A stretch of 64,000 nucleotides of DNA from assembly GCF_036244895.1 (NCBI RefSeq), contig NZ_BQKE01000001.1, positions 806,001-870,000 on the forward strand, in the 5' to 3' direction. The stretch is from Persicobacter diffluens (GTDB lineage Bacteria; Bacteroidota; Bacteroidia; Cytophagales; Cyclobacteriaceae). The translations under genes were made by a program, and so were the position numbers. Of this stretch, positions 42,583-51,920 are shown in pieces; within the stretch, counting starts at the first letter, position 1; each line of letters opens with the position of its first letter. Below the pieces are notes generated by a model that had not been told where the DNA came from, searched no databases, and saw only the letters and a program-made list of their open reading frames with translations.

Positions 42583-43728
42583 ATGAAAAAGTTAAATTTT
42601 TTACGATTGAGGCTACTGGCCCTCAGTATTTTTTCAGTTTTAGTAATGTTTGCTTGTCAAAGTTCCAAGCAGGAATTTACTTCTAAGAAAACGAAGAACT
42701 GGGTTTGGGTAACGCCAGATTTGGAGAAAACCGACGAGGTTTGGAGGAAAGAGTTTTATCGACTGAAACAAGCAGGTTTTGACGCGGTCCTGCTAGAAAT
42801 TTATGCAGGAAATGAGGCATTTTTTGGCAGTAAACGTTTGCCGGTGAAGGCGCCCTGGCTGGAGCGAATGCTGCCTTTAGTAAAGGAAGCGGGCTTGGAA
42901 TGCCATGCATGGATGTGGACCATGCCGAATAATAATCCGGCAAATTATGAGGACCCGGCAAAGCTGGACTGGTATAATGTGAATAGAAAAGGAGAGAGTT
43001 CTTCGGATAAGCCGGCCTATGTCAATTATTATCGTTTTATGTGTCCTTCCAGTGAGGAGGTGCAGCAGTTTATTTTAGGCACCGTAAAAGAACTTTGTGC
43101 TTATGATATTGACGGTGTTCATTTTGATTATATCCGCCACCCAGATGTAATTCTGGCCAAAGGCCTTTGGGATAATTATGGCATTGTACAGGATAAAGAA
43201 TACCCGGAGTATGATTACTGCTATTGTGAACGTTGTCGAAATGGTTATAAGGATAAATTCGGGCAGGATCCTTTAGAGATGGAGGATCCCACTAAAAGCG
43301 ATAGCTGGAGACAATATCGTATGGATTTGATTACCCATTTGGCAAATGATATTTTGATCCCTGAGGTGCATAAGCATGGGAAGTTAGCTTCTGCAGCTGT
43401 ATTTCCAAACTGGACATCAGTGAAACAGGAATGGAAATCCTGGCATATGGATGCGGTATTGCCAATGTTGTATAATGGCTTCTATGAAGCACCAGTGGCC
43501 TGGGTAGGAGAGCAGGTGCAGTGGGGAAAAGCGAATTTGAAGCATTCGGAGACTCAGTTGTATAGTGGATTATTTTTACCGGATTTAACGCAGGCAGATA
43601 GCCTGAAAGTAGCAGTAAGACATTCCCTGAAAAATGGAGCAGAGGGTATCTCCTTATTTGCGATGGGAGGGCTGACGGAGGCGCAATGGAAGGCGCTTGA
43701 AGAAATGTACGAAAATGGAGAATTGTGA
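42583..43728 (+). CDS. Family-10-like glycosyl hydrolase lipoprotein
   Basis: The 381-residue lipoprotein (lipobox LVMFACQ) has a TIM-barrel of the putative glycoside-hydrolase GHL10 type. KNWVWVTPDLEKTDEVWRKE opens the barrel, and GFDAVLLEIYAGNEAFF, ECHAWMWTMPNNNP and YDIDGVHFDYIRHPD supply the conserved strand-end acids, with IDGVHFDYIR a hallmark. Later parts (SAAVFPNW, VLPMLYNGFYE) also fit. Real activity on a glycan has not been shown for most members. It lies in an operon with the CBM9-like gene. Confidence 0.84.
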   Translation: MKKLNFLRLRLLALSIFSVLVMFACQSSKQEFTSKKTKNWVWVTPDLEKTDEVWRKEFYRLKQAGFDAVLLEIYAGNEAFFGSKRLPVKAPWLERMLPLVKEAGLECHAWMWTMPNNNPANYEDPAKLDWYNVNRKGESSSDKPAYVNYYRFMCPSSEEVQQFILGTVKELCAYDIDGVHFDYIRHPDVILAKGLWDNYGIVQDKEYPEYDYCYCERCRNGYKDKFGQDPLEMEDPTKSDSWRQYRMDLITHLANDILIPEVHKHGKLASAAVFPNWTSVKQEWKSWHMDAVLPMLYNGFYEAPVAWVGEQVQWGKANLKHSETQLYSGLFLPDLTQADSLKVAVRHSLKNGAEGISLFAMGGLTEAQWKALEEMYENGEL

Positions 43729-43750
43729 TTTTTCTAGATAGATGAGAAAA

Positions 43751-43776
43751 AAGGCGGAGGAGACTCCGCCTTTTTT
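43751..43776 (+). terminator. Rho-independent terminator of CBM9-glycosidase pair
   Basis: AAGGCGGAG-GAGA-CTCCGCCTT followed by TTTT, about 20 bases after the stop. Confidence 0.9.
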
Positions 43777-43823
43777 ATGGAGGGCTTCGTAAATTATTAC
43801 ATCAATTAGAACCTACCGCTCCT

Positions 43824-44417
43824 ATGAACAAAATTTTCCTAAGCCTGATTTTTTGCCTTGCGTGCACCAGTTTTTCTTTTGCTCAGAAATTTAGAATGAC
43901 CGCCTCTTATGCTATGGCACAACCTATAGGGGAATTTCAGGATTTATATTCCAGTTACAGTGGTCGGGGTGGGCACTTTACGCTTGAATATTTTATTTAT
44001 CCTGAAAAGTGGAGTGTCGGGCTTTCCTCAGGAATCAATGATTTTCGATTAGGGAAATCTATTCAGAATCCGGCGGGTGGGGTAATTCCCGTGGGCCTTT
44101 CTACTAAGGTTTACCCTCTTTTGGTGCAGTCCCACTATTATTTACCCTGGGACAGTAAGATTAAACCCTTTGCAGGCCTGGGATTAGGAACTTATTTGTT
44201 CAATTCCGAGGTCTTTTTGGGTAATGATGCCGAAGAAATTGACAAGGGAAGTTACTTTGGAATGGTGCCTGAAATTGGTGCCTATATAAATTTGACAGAG
44301 ACGATTGAACTTCTGGCTGCTCTTCGGTATAATCATGTTTTCGTGGAAAATAGCCCAATGCAGTACTTGCAGCTCAATATCGGTTTGGCTTATCGTTTCA
44401 TTCGATACGATTATTAG
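43824..44417 (+). CDS. Outer-membrane beta-barrel protein, unknown function
   Basis: The 197-residue protein has a signal peptide (MNKIFLSLIFCLACTSFSFA) and then about eight amphipathic strands, such as FRMTASYAMAQPIGEFQDLY, KIKPFAGLGLGTYLF and YLQLNIGLAYRFIRY. It resembles the small OmpW/OmpX-like barrels (outer-membrane beta-barrel family) common in Bacteroidota. It is monocistronic, just after a terminator. No functional clue is seen. Confidence 0.75.
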   Translation: MNKIFLSLIFCLACTSFSFAQKFRMTASYAMAQPIGEFQDLYSSYSGRGGHFTLEYFIYPEKWSVGLSSGINDFRLGKSIQNPAGGVIPVGLSTKVYPLLVQSHYYLPWDSKIKPFAGLGLGTYLFNSEVFLGNDAEEIDKGSYFGMVPEIGAYINLTETIELLAALRYNHVFVENSPMQYLQLNIGLAYRFIRYDY

Positions 44418-44567
44418 ATTTTTTAACTTTATTTTTGATCTATTTTCCTGAATTTTGCTTTGCCCTTTTTTTATTATCGGACTACTATAATAAATTCATA
44501 TTTTTGTGCCTAATAAAATTTGGATTTGCTAGAAACTCTTTGAGATTTTTTGGTTTCTTTTTGATTT

Positions 44568-46235
44568 ATGGAGAATATAAATGAGTTGAAACCCTGGATT
44601 AATCAATATGAAGCCGGCGTGCCGGATGAGATTTCAGGGGAGATGTATAATTCATTGGTGGAGATGTTAAAAACCGCCATGGATAAATACCAGGATTTGG
44701 TGGCCTTTGAGTGTATGGGTGGGAAAATTACCTATGGACAGCTGGATACGCTATCAGACCAATTTGCGGCATATTTACAAGCCAATGGCCTCAAACGAGG
44801 AGATCGCGTGGCTTTACAGATGCCGAATGTCCTGCAGTACCCGATTGCCCTGATCGGGGTTTTGAAAGCCGGTATGGTGGTGGTGAATACTAATCCACTC
44901 TATACGGCCAGAGAAATGGAACACCAATTTAATGATGCCAATGTTTCGGCTATTTTGATCGTCGAGAACTTCGCGCATAATCTTCAAAAAATAATGCATA
45001 AAGTGCCGTCCCTTAAATTGGTGATGGTGACCGGGTTGGGGGATATGCTGGGGGCATTAAAAGGTCCGTTAGTGAATTTTGTGGTGAAAAGAGTGAAGAA
45101 AATGGTTCCCCCATTTCATTTGCCTAATGCCATTCCATTCAAAAAAGTGATGAAGGAGGCCCAAAAGCTGAAGTTTTCGCCAGTGGAAATGGGTCGTGAT
45201 GATATCGCCTTTCTTCAATATACCGGAGGAACAACAGGGGTGGCCAAAGGTGCTAAATTGCTCCATCGGAATTTGCTGGCTAATGCTGAGCAACATATTC
45301 ACTGGATGCGAAATTTACTGGAGGAGCGTACCGAGGTCGTGGTGACAGCTTTACCTCTATACCATATTTTTGCACTCACGGTGAACTTTATGACCTTTTT
45401 TCAATATGGATGTAAGAACGTCCTGATTACCAATCCAAGGGATATGAAAGCCTTCCTTGGAGAGTGGAAGAAGCATGAGGTGACCATTTTTACCGCAGTA
45501 AATACCCTGTTTAATGGGATGATGAGCCAGCCACAATTTGATGAATTGAGCTTTAAGCGGCTAAAGCTTTCTATTGGAGGTGGAATGGCAATTCAGGACC
45601 ATGTAGCGGAAAAGTGGAAAGCAAAAACCGGCGTAGTGTTAAGAGAAGGCTACGGTTTGACAGAATGTTCTCCGGTGGTTTCATGCCAGCCATTCCATGA
45701 TAATACCCGTCTGGGTTCGATTGGAATACCATTTCCTTCCACAAATTTAAGGATTGTGGGAGAAAATGACGAGGTGCTTCCTTTTGGAGAAAAGGGCGAG
45801 TTATGCGTAAAAGGCCCACAGGTAATGGGAGGTTATTGGAATAATGATACCGAAACTGCAAAGGTTTTTGTGGATGGATATTTGCGTACAGGCGATATTG
45901 CCTACATCGCAGAGGATGGTTTCGTATACTTGGTGGATCGTAAAAAGGAAATGATCAATGTTTCCGGTTTTAACGTTTTTCCAAATGAGATCGAATCCGT
46001 GATCGCTTCTCATCCAAAAGTTTTGGAGGTTGGGGTTTGTGGGGTGCCGGATGATAAATCCACCGAGGCGCCTAAGGCCTTTATCGTGAAAAAAGACGAA
46101 AGCCTAACTGAGGATGAAATTGCTGCTTATTGTAAAGAGAATCTCACGGCTTATAAGCGCCCTCGACAGTTTGCTTTTAGGAAAGAGCTTCCGAAGTCCA
46201 GCGTTGGGAAAATCATGAGGCGTTTGTTAAAATAG
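44568..46235 (+). CDS. fadD: Long-chain fatty-acid-CoA ligase
   Basis: The 555-residue AMP-forming enzyme activates fatty acids to acyl-CoA with ATP. The P-loop signature YTGGTTGVAKGAKL is at about residues 218-231. VTALPLYHIFALTVN, LREGYGLTECSP (adenylate-binding), YLRTGDIAY and the hinge DRKKEMINVSGFNVFP follow. The C-terminal Lys in KSSVGKIMRR is the adenylation Lys. The length and the FadD-type internal sequence (TPLYTAREMEHQFND-like) favour a long-chain ligase over acetyl-CoA synthetase. It is monocistronic, with a terminator. Confidence 0.92.
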   Translation: MENINELKPWINQYEAGVPDEISGEMYNSLVEMLKTAMDKYQDLVAFECMGGKITYGQLDTLSDQFAAYLQANGLKRGDRVALQMPNVLQYPIALIGVLKAGMVVVNTNPLYTAREMEHQFNDANVSAILIVENFAHNLQKIMHKVPSLKLVMVTGLGDMLGALKGPLVNFVVKRVKKMVPPFHLPNAIPFKKVMKEAQKLKFSPVEMGRDDIAFLQYTGGTTGVAKGAKLLHRNLLANAEQHIHWMRNLLEERTEVVVTALPLYHIFALTVNFMTFFQYGCKNVLITNPRDMKAFLGEWKKHEVTIFTAVNTLFNGMMSQPQFDELSFKRLKLSIGGGMAIQDHVAEKWKAKTGVVLREGYGLTECSPVVSCQPFHDNTRLGSIGIPFPSTNLRIVGENDEVLPFGEKGELCVKGPQVMGGYWNNDTETAKVFVDGYLRTGDIAYIAEDGFVYLVDRKKEMINVSGFNVFPNEIESVIASHPKVLEVGVCGVPDDKSTEAPKAFIVKKDESLTEDEIAAYCKENLTAYKRPRQFAFRKELPKSSVGKIMRRLLK

Positions 46236-46242
46236 AAATTTT

Positions 46243-46275
46243 AAAGCCAGGGGTATGGAGCTCCTGGCTTTTTCT
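46243..46275 (+). terminator. Rho-independent terminator of fadD
   Basis: AAAGCCAGG and CCTGGCTTT pair around GGTATGGAGCT, with a TTTTT tract, just after the stop. Confidence 0.85.
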
Positions 46276-46358
46276 TTATTTTTAATTTTTATTAACGGAG
46301 GCCAAAAGGCATAATGTAGCTTTTGTGTTGGCTTACAATCATCAACCTTAACCTTAAA

Positions 46359-48203
46359 ATGAAACCATACTTTTCATTTATATTTTTCGCTATTGTTTTT
46401 TTTTCGTGTAATCCCTATTCCTCGGATCAGGGCAAGGTGTATTTACAATGGAAGGAAATTCATGAATTCCAAAATCAGCGCAATACTGATACCTTATTGT
46501 ATTTTTTGAAATCCGATCAGGCAGACATCAGGCGATCTGCGGCTAGAGCATTGGGATCTGTTCAGGATGAAAAAGCACTAAATGAATTGAAATTTGCCCT
46601 GGCTGATGAGCAGGAAGAAGTGCGGGCCGCTGCAGCATTTGCCTTGGGGCAATTAGGGAATGTGCAGGCATTTCCTTCCCTGCAGGCGGCTTTAATGAGA
46701 AGTAAGGAGTTCAGTACTTTGGAAGAAATTCGCATGGCCTTAGGGAAATGTTTGACTCCAAAACAGGTCGGAATTTTACTGGATCAGCCGGCAAGTCCGG
46801 GGAATTTACGGGCCTTGGCCTATGCTGCTCAAAATGGGGCCTATAATGATCAGGTCCAGGCTTATGTTTTGACATGCCTGCAAGATGAAAATGGTAGGGA
46901 GGTACAATCTTTGGCGGCAAATATTCTGGCCAGAAACATTATCGATCAGCAAGATCTCATTCCTCAAATTCAAGTTTTGTTTGAGGAAAGTGACAATAAA
47001 GAAGCACGTTACCATTTGCTGGAAGCCTATGGGAAAATGAAAGGAAATGCTGGATGGTTGAAGTATGTATTGGAAAAGCAAACATTGGCGCCTATGGAAA
47101 AGTGTGCAGCAATTCGGGAAATAGGCAAAGATTGGAATTCATCGGATATCCCTTTAATCAAGAAATTATTAAAAGATCCGCTATATAATGTGGCTTCCAT
47201 TATGGTCAGTGCTGTGCCGGAGGCTGATTGGGTAAAATCCGACTGGGCTTTGGAGATGCCGCTTATGATTCCCAAAGCACAATGGTTGGGGAAAACCGGA
47301 GATATGAAATTGATCTCATCAGCGCTGGATACTGCCCGTAATGTTTATGTAAAAGGGGAGTTATGGAAGGCTTATGCCCGCTTTCCTACAGGTCTGGAGG
47401 CTTTGCAGGAAGGTTTGGCCAGGACCTCTGTTCCTGAGCAGGCTTTTGTATTTGAAGCCATCATAGAATGGGCGAATCAATTTCCGGAGCAATCGAAATC
47501 AGATTTGTTCAAGAGGGTGTTGTGGCAGGGGATGCAAAGCAGAGACGTTGCCATGATTTATTATGGCGCTTTGTGGTTGCAGTCGAATTGGGAAGACTAT
47601 TCGGATTGGCAATTAAGACTAAGTGAACTTAAAAATGAACTGAAGCTTCCAATTGATCTGGAAGCGTATAATGAACTTGAGGGCCTTTTGGCCAAGATGG
47701 AAGGCAGAACTCCCAATAAGGCCAATCCAGCTGATATGCTACCGATTGATTGGCAACAGTTGTCCTTCTTGCCTCCTCATCCACAATTTGAGTTTTACAC
47801 TACTCAAGGCGGCTTTGTATTGGAGTTATTGCCGGAAGCTGCTCCAGCTGCGGTGACGGCATTTTTAAAATTATGGAATGAGGGCTTCTATGAGGAAAAA
47901 ACTTTTCATCGTGTGGTGCCTGGTTTTGTGGCGCAGGGCGCTTGTCCTCGTGGAGATGGATTCGGAGGAATGAATTGGGTGATTCCTTCAGAATTTGATG
48001 AGCATCAGTTTGAGGCAGGTAGTGTAGGCTTAGCTTCTGCCGGAAAGGACACGGAAAGCTGTCAGTTTTTTATTAATTATACCAGCACTCCCAGACTGGA
48101 TGGACGATACACCATTTTTGCCAAAGTTGTCTATGGGATGGAAACGGTAGAAAGGCTTGGTGTTGGGGATCAGATAATGGAAGTGAAATTTAAAAAGAAA
48201 TAA
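46359..48203 (+). CDS. HEAT-repeat/cyclophilin lipoprotein (peptidylprolyl isomerase)
   Basis: The 614-residue lipoprotein starts at the ATG at 46359, giving a lipobox near FFSCNP. A TTG start 36 bases upstream is less likely. Residues about 45-140 have clear HEAT repeats (RRSAARALGSVQDEKALNEL, VRAAAAFALGQLG), followed by a longer alpha-solenoid to about 450. The C-terminal 150 residues form a cyclophilin domain with GGFVLELLPEAAP, the catalytic Arg518 and Gln in FHRVVPGFVAQG, and SCQFFINYTSTPRLDGRYTI. It should be an envelope-anchored prolyl isomerase with a protein-docking solenoid. Its client is unknown. The stop is one base from the convergent SRPBCC gene. Confidence 0.88.
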   Translation: MKPYFSFIFFAIVFFSCNPYSSDQGKVYLQWKEIHEFQNQRNTDTLLYFLKSDQADIRRSAARALGSVQDEKALNELKFALADEQEEVRAAAAFALGQLGNVQAFPSLQAALMRSKEFSTLEEIRMALGKCLTPKQVGILLDQPASPGNLRALAYAAQNGAYNDQVQAYVLTCLQDENGREVQSLAANILARNIIDQQDLIPQIQVLFEESDNKEARYHLLEAYGKMKGNAGWLKYVLEKQTLAPMEKCAAIREIGKDWNSSDIPLIKKLLKDPLYNVASIMVSAVPEADWVKSDWALEMPLMIPKAQWLGKTGDMKLISSALDTARNVYVKGELWKAYARFPTGLEALQEGLARTSVPEQAFVFEAIIEWANQFPEQSKSDLFKRVLWQGMQSRDVAMIYYGALWLQSNWEDYSDWQLRLSELKNELKLPIDLEAYNELEGLLAKMEGRTPNKANPADMLPIDWQQLSFLPPHPQFEFYTTQGGFVLELLPEAAPAAVTAFLKLWNEGFYEEKTFHRVVPGFVAQGACPRGDGFGGMNWVIPSEFDEHQFEAGSVGLASAGKDTESCQFFINYTSTPRLDGRYTIFAKVVYGMETVERLGVGDQIMEVKFKKK

Positions 48204-48204
48204 T

Positions 48205-48645
48205 TTAGGAAGGCGCTTCATTAGTTTGGAGCGTCTTTTTTAATTGTTGTAAAATCCTTTTGTCCGAAGAGCGGATCATCCATACCATAAAGGGACTTAA
48301 AGCAGCCCAAAAGGCATTTTTACCTTCGCAACAAACATCCAGTCGAACTTTACACTTTTGGTTTAAGCTGGTAAAATTGTAGTGGTATTTTACCAGTATG
48401 CCACCGCTTTTGGATTCAATAGTAAAGGCTTTCTCCGGGTCGATATTGGTCACACGAAATCTGGAAAGGTAATCTTCCCCTCCTGTTTCAGAATGAATAG
48501 ATACCTCAAATTGATTTTCACCTATTTGCTCAATGGTCCTGACCTCTTTCAGCCATAGCGGGACATTTTGAAAATCTATGGCAAATTCCCAAACGTGTTT
48601 TTTAGGTAGGTCAAATCGCTCTTCACAGGAAAAGGCTTTTCTCAT
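48205..48645 (-). CDS. SRPBCC-family protein
   Basis: The 146-residue protein has the START/Bet v1-like fold of small ligand-binding proteins. Typical pieces are FDLPKKHVWEFAIDFQNVPL at the N-terminus, the beta-sheet run VSIHSETGGEDYLSRFRV, and a long C-terminal helix (SDKRILQQLKKTLQT). No catalytic residues can be named and the ligand is unknown. It is convergent with the cyclophilin gene, and its last codons overlap that gene's terminator. Confidence 0.75.
   Translation of the reverse strand: MRKAFSCEERFDLPKKHVWEFAIDFQNVPLWLKEVRTIEQIGENQFEVSIHSETGGEDYLSRFRVTNIDPEKAFTIESKSGGILVKYHYNFTSLNQKCKVRLDVCCEGKNAFWAALSPFMVWMIRSSDKRILQQLKKTLQTNEAPS
48211..48243 (+). terminator. Terminator of cyclophilin gene inside SRPBCC coding end
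   Basis: AAGGCGCTTC and GGAGCGTCTTTTTT form a hairpin with a T tract on the plus strand. It lies within the last codons of the convergent SRPBCC gene (48205-48645). Confidence 0.65.
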
Positions 48646-48764
48646 GCGTATTATGGAGTAGTCTGGATGTACAAAATAAGAGGGCGAAACTTGAAAAGCA
48701 ATATGAGGTGACTTTTCGATTGTTATTCGATAAATTGCTCTGGGTAAGTTTTTTGTGAAATTTT

Positions 48765-48990
48765 ACCTGAATTAGGTATACCTAAAACCTCCTTTGGCTT
48801 CAAGGCGGGAAAGTTGAAGGAATAGTCGCTGTTTGGTTTATTTACCAGGGAGCCAGAAGATAAAGGAGCATGCCTCTTCAATCGTGGGCTATTCAAAAAA
48901 CAGTAAAACCAATCAAAAAACACCACTTATGAGATTCGCGTGGTAGATTTAGCATCTTTCGGTGAACCATTGGGGGTGAGTTTCTTGGGG
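48765..48990 (-). repeat. Degenerate copy of the 222-bp dispersed element
   Basis: This reverse copy keeps CCTCCTTTGGCTTCAAGGCG, GAAGGAATAG, GATAAAGGAGCATGC and CGTGGGCTATT in order. Ends are poor (CCTGAATTAGG left, TCGGTGAACC right). It occupies most of the 380-base gap between the SRPBCC start and the HEAT-like gene. Nothing else is seen there. Confidence 0.6.
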
Positions 48991-49027
48991 CGGCTTAGCC
49001 TGACAGTGGCGTAACATCCGGGATAAG

Positions 49028-49573
49028 TTATTGGAATTGGTTTTTTTGTAGACTTTTTAATTTGGGAAGGATTTTATTAGCCCGGTTTTGAAAACCAGCA
49101 GTACCGTAGTCCCATTGATCTTCAATAAGGATAATGACTTCTGAGGCTAATTCCGGGTATATGGGAATGATATTAGCCAAACAGGTCATGGCGAAAATTT
49201 TGTTAGCGGTAGGGTAATTTCGTTTTTCTAAAATGCTCAGGCAAACGTTTAATAAATCTTCATGAAGGACTTCAGGAAAGCTATTGAGGCTTTGAAAAAT
49301 TCCCAGGATATTCCGTTCCACTGGAATATGTTGGGTTTTGACTAATATAGAAGTAAGTTCAGGAAGGTATTGGGGTAATGTTTGGGGATTATTATCAAAA
49401 AATCCTCTGGAAATCCAGGCTGCGTTGGACTTTTCTCTATCGTTTCCAGTGGATAAAAATGCCAAAATGCGGGAAATAGTTTCAGGTTTTTCTTCAATTT
49501 GACTTTGCCATCGGTTGATAGCTGCTTTGGGGAGAGGGGATTTTAATTCGGAGAAATTGACACTATGGATCAT
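49028..49573 (-). CDS. HEAT-like alpha-solenoid protein, unknown function
   Basis: I do not recognise a named family in this 181-residue cytoplasmic protein. It reads as four or five helical pairs (PETISRILAFLSTGNDREKS, LPQYLPELTSILVKTQ, LLNVCLSILEKRNYPTANKI, CLANIIPIYPELASEVI), giving a short HEAT/ARM-like solenoid. It has no signal peptide. It stands upstream of nothing obvious and downstream of a secreted-protein gene on the same strand. It may form a loose operon with the threonine-aldolase group (gap about 70 bases). Confidence 0.65.
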   Translation of the reverse strand: MIHSVNFSELKSPLPKAAINRWQSQIEEKPETISRILAFLSTGNDREKSNAAWISRGFFDNNPQTLPQYLPELTSILVKTQHIPVERNILGIFQSLNSFPEVLHEDLLNVCLSILEKRNYPTANKIFAMTCLANIIPIYPELASEVIILIEDQWDYGTAGFQNRANKILPKLKSLQKNQFQ

Positions 49574-49644
49574 TGGTTTTCTGAAAAATGCTAGAGGATT
49601 TCAATTCCCAATATTAATGTTTTTAGTATCAGGAGAAATGAAAA

Positions 49645-50196
49645 CTATCCCTTTGTTTTAGTATTTTCTTCCTGAGATTCCATAGTGGTAATCCATTGGT
49701 ATAAATCTCCTTGTCGATTTTTCTTGCGCAGTTTTTCCAAATACTTGTTTTTATTTTCTTTCCGAAGGTTTTCATATAAACGAAGCAGTATTTGGTGGCC
49801 ATTATTCTGAATCATGACGGAGGAAGCATGGGGGAAATCCATTTGCGTCATGGCCATGGCGCTCATATAAGGGATGAGGAGTTTTTGACTGATTTTCGGA
49901 TTTTTATCCGAAATAATGTCCTTTAAATAAACCGCTTTCAGGTGAATATTGACTTCGGGGCTCCCTTCCAGATATTGGGTAATGAAAGCTGCCGCAAGAT
50001 CCCATTCCGCATTTTTTTGTTGGACAGGTTGGCGAATCATCCACTTCATTGCCTCATACGCATGTTTACGATAGCGTTGATAATCTTCGATGCTTTTAAA
50101 CTGGTAGTTAGCTGGCAGATTAAGATAATCTTGCGCATGAGCCGAAATTCCGGTAATAAACAACAGATTTAAGAGGATGAAACGCCAAATTGCCAT
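49645..50196 (-). CDS. Exported helical protein, unknown function
   Basis: The 183-residue protein starts at the ATG at 50196 (MAIWRFILLNLLFITGISAH, a signal peptide ending HAQ). The four-residue extension would begin with TTG. The mature part is almost all helical with repeated Lys/Asn/Gln-rich stretches (NLRKENKNKYLEKLRKKNRQ). No domain is recognised. The start is only one base past the stop of threonine aldolase, so the two are in one operon and probably translationally coupled. This does not explain its function. Confidence 0.7.
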   Translation of the reverse strand: MAIWRFILLNLLFITGISAHAQDYLNLPANYQFKSIEDYQRYRKHAYEAMKWMIRQPVQQKNAEWDLAAAFITQYLEGSPEVNIHLKAVYLKDIISDKNPKISQKLLIPYMSAMAMTQMDFPHASSVMIQNNGHQILLRLYENLRKENKNKYLEKLRKKNRQGDLYQWITTMESQEENTKTKG

Positions 50197-50197
50197 A

Positions 50198-51220
50198 TTA
50201 TAAATCAATCTTCTTTAGTCTGGAAATTGTCTCTTCCAGGTGTTGGTCTGTGAAATCATAATGAGTGACAAAACGAATGCTTTGACCGCCGAAAGGGACG
50301 GCATAAATATCTTTTTCTGCCAATACATTTAAGAAAGCCATGGCATCCAAATCTTGTCGAATATCAAAAATTAAAATATTGGTGCTTGGTGCGATCACCC
50401 TATCCACAAAGGGAAGTGCGGCAAGGGCTTCGGCCAGGATTCTGGTGCGTTTATGGTCTTCCTTTAGTTTTGCAATATGATGATCAAGGGCATAAATTGC
50501 CGCTGCAGCCAAATAGCCAGATTGTCTCATGGCACCTCCCAGTACTTTTCGGATACGCAAGGCTTTGGCCATATGTTCTTTAGTGCCTAAAAGTACCGAG
50601 CCCACCGGGGCGCCAAGGCCTTTGGAAAGACAAATGGAAATGGTGTCAAATTGCTCGCCATAAGCTAGAGGACTTTCCCCTGTTTCTACCAGTGCATTGA
50701 ATAAACGGGCACCGTCCAGGTGCAGCGGGAGCTCGTGCTGTTTACAAACCGATCTAATTTTCCTGATTTCTTCTAAATCGTAATAAGCTCCTCCGCCTTT
50801 GTTACAAGTGTTTTCTAAAGAGACTAAAGTACTTTTTGGCATGTAAAAGGCATCCGGTCGGATTTTTTCTTCTACTTGCGCAGCAGTAATGCGTCCATGA
50901 TCCCCTTTGATGAGCGATGCTTGCACGCCACTGTTAAAGGCCATTCCCCCGGTTTCATAATGGTAAATATGAGAGAGTTCATCACAGATGACTTCGTCAC
51001 CCATCTGTGTATGCAGTTTAATGGCAATTTGGTTGGTCATCGTGCCGGAAGGACAAAACATGGCTTCTTCCTTACCGAACATTTGGGCTATTTTTTCCTC
51101 CAGTGCATGCACCGTCGGATCTTCATCAAATAAGTCATCACCTACCTGCGCTGCCCACATGGCTTCAAGCATTTCGGGAGTGGGTCTGGTGACGGTATCG
51201 CTTCTTAAATCTATTTTCAT
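50198..51220 (-). CDS. ltaE: Low-specificity L-threonine aldolase
   Basis: This PLP enzyme cleaves L-threonine and L-allo-threonine to glycine and acetaldehyde. The 340-residue protein opens with KIDLRSDTVTRPTPEMLEAM, the family hallmark. The PLP-binding Lys200 lies in ICLSKGLGAPVGS, and FCPSGTMTNQ, LENTCNKGGG and HLDGARLFNA surround the active site. It forms an operon with yjjG upstream (one base between stop and start) and the secreted protein downstream. Confidence 0.94.
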   Translation of the reverse strand: MKIDLRSDTVTRPTPEMLEAMWAAQVGDDLFDEDPTVHALEEKIAQMFGKEEAMFCPSGTMTNQIAIKLHTQMGDEVICDELSHIYHYETGGMAFNSGVQASLIKGDHGRITAAQVEEKIRPDAFYMPKSTLVSLENTCNKGGGAYYDLEEIRKIRSVCKQHELPLHLDGARLFNALVETGESPLAYGEQFDTISICLSKGLGAPVGSVLLGTKEHMAKALRIRKVLGGAMRQSGYLAAAAIYALDHHIAKLKEDHKRTRILAEALAALPFVDRVIAPSTNILIFDIRQDLDAMAFLNVLAEKDIYAVPFGGQSIRFVTHYDFTDQHLEETISRLKKIDL

Positions 51221-51221
51221 T

Positions 51222-51920
51222 TTAAAGGATGTCCAGGATTTGAATTAAATCGTGTACTTCGTGTTGAATCTTTTTGCCATGTTTCTTGCGTGTGGGGTTG
51301 AAGAAAATATGGTCGATTTGCGCTTTTTTCGCACCTGCAATATCGGTATCGAAATTATCCCCAATCATGATACATTCTTCAGGTTGAGCCTCAATCGTTT
51401 CCATGGCGAAATTAAATATCCCCTTATGAGGTTTTTTGTAGCCTGCTTTTTCGGAAGTAAAAACCGCTTCAAAATAAGGCGCTAATTTGGAAGCTTCCAT
51501 TTTGATATGTTGCACTTCCTCAAAGCCGTTGGTAATAATATAAAGCGGATATTGGGATTTTAAAGCTTCCAGGGTTTCAAATGTATTGGGAAATACATGT
51601 GGCATGTGTGGACTCTTTTCTAAATAAACCTCCCCAAGATTCGCGGAAATCAGATCCGGATTTCCACCCAGATTTCGGATAACAGTAGTAAAGCGACTAT
51701 CTCTTAAATCCTCTTTGCTGATTTCATCTTTGTTGTATAGGGCCCAAAGCTGGTGATTGACTTTTTCATATTCCTCCAAAAAGGCCTCCAGGGTAATATT
51801 TTCTCCTGTGGAAGATATTTGATGTTCCTCAAAAAGATCCTTTAGCACCAGGCTGGAGTTTTTTTCAAAATCCCAAAGGGTGTGATCCAGATCAAAAAAG
51901 ATGTATTTATACTTTTTCAC
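51222..51920 (-). CDS. yjjG: YjjG-type HAD nucleotidase
   Basis: The 232-residue HAD-superfamily phosphatase matches the noncanonical pyrimidine nucleotidase YjjG (house-cleaning of abnormal nucleotides). The catalytic pair is Asp10 and Asp12 in FFDLDHTLWDFEKNS, a very specific signature. LYIITNGFEEVQHIKM (motif II Thr), KPHKGIFNFA (motif III Lys) and MIGDNFDTDIAGAK (motif IV) are intact. The start codon is GTG at 51920. It is the first gene of the yjjG-ltaE group. Confidence 0.9.
   Translation of the reverse strand: MKKYKYIFFDLDHTLWDFEKNSSLVLKDLFEEHQISSTGENITLEAFLEEYEKVNHQLWALYNKDEISKEDLRDSRFTTVIRNLGGNPDLISANLGEVYLEKSPHMPHVFPNTFETLEALKSQYPLYIITNGFEEVQHIKMEASKLAPYFEAVFTSEKAGYKKPHKGIFNFAMETIEAQPEECIMIGDNFDTDIAGAKKAQIDHIFFNPTRKKHGKKIQHEVHDLIQILDIL

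Noticed and set aside
48723..48926. 67-codon minus-strand frame
   Set aside because: It is built from another decayed element copy and is not shared with intact copies.
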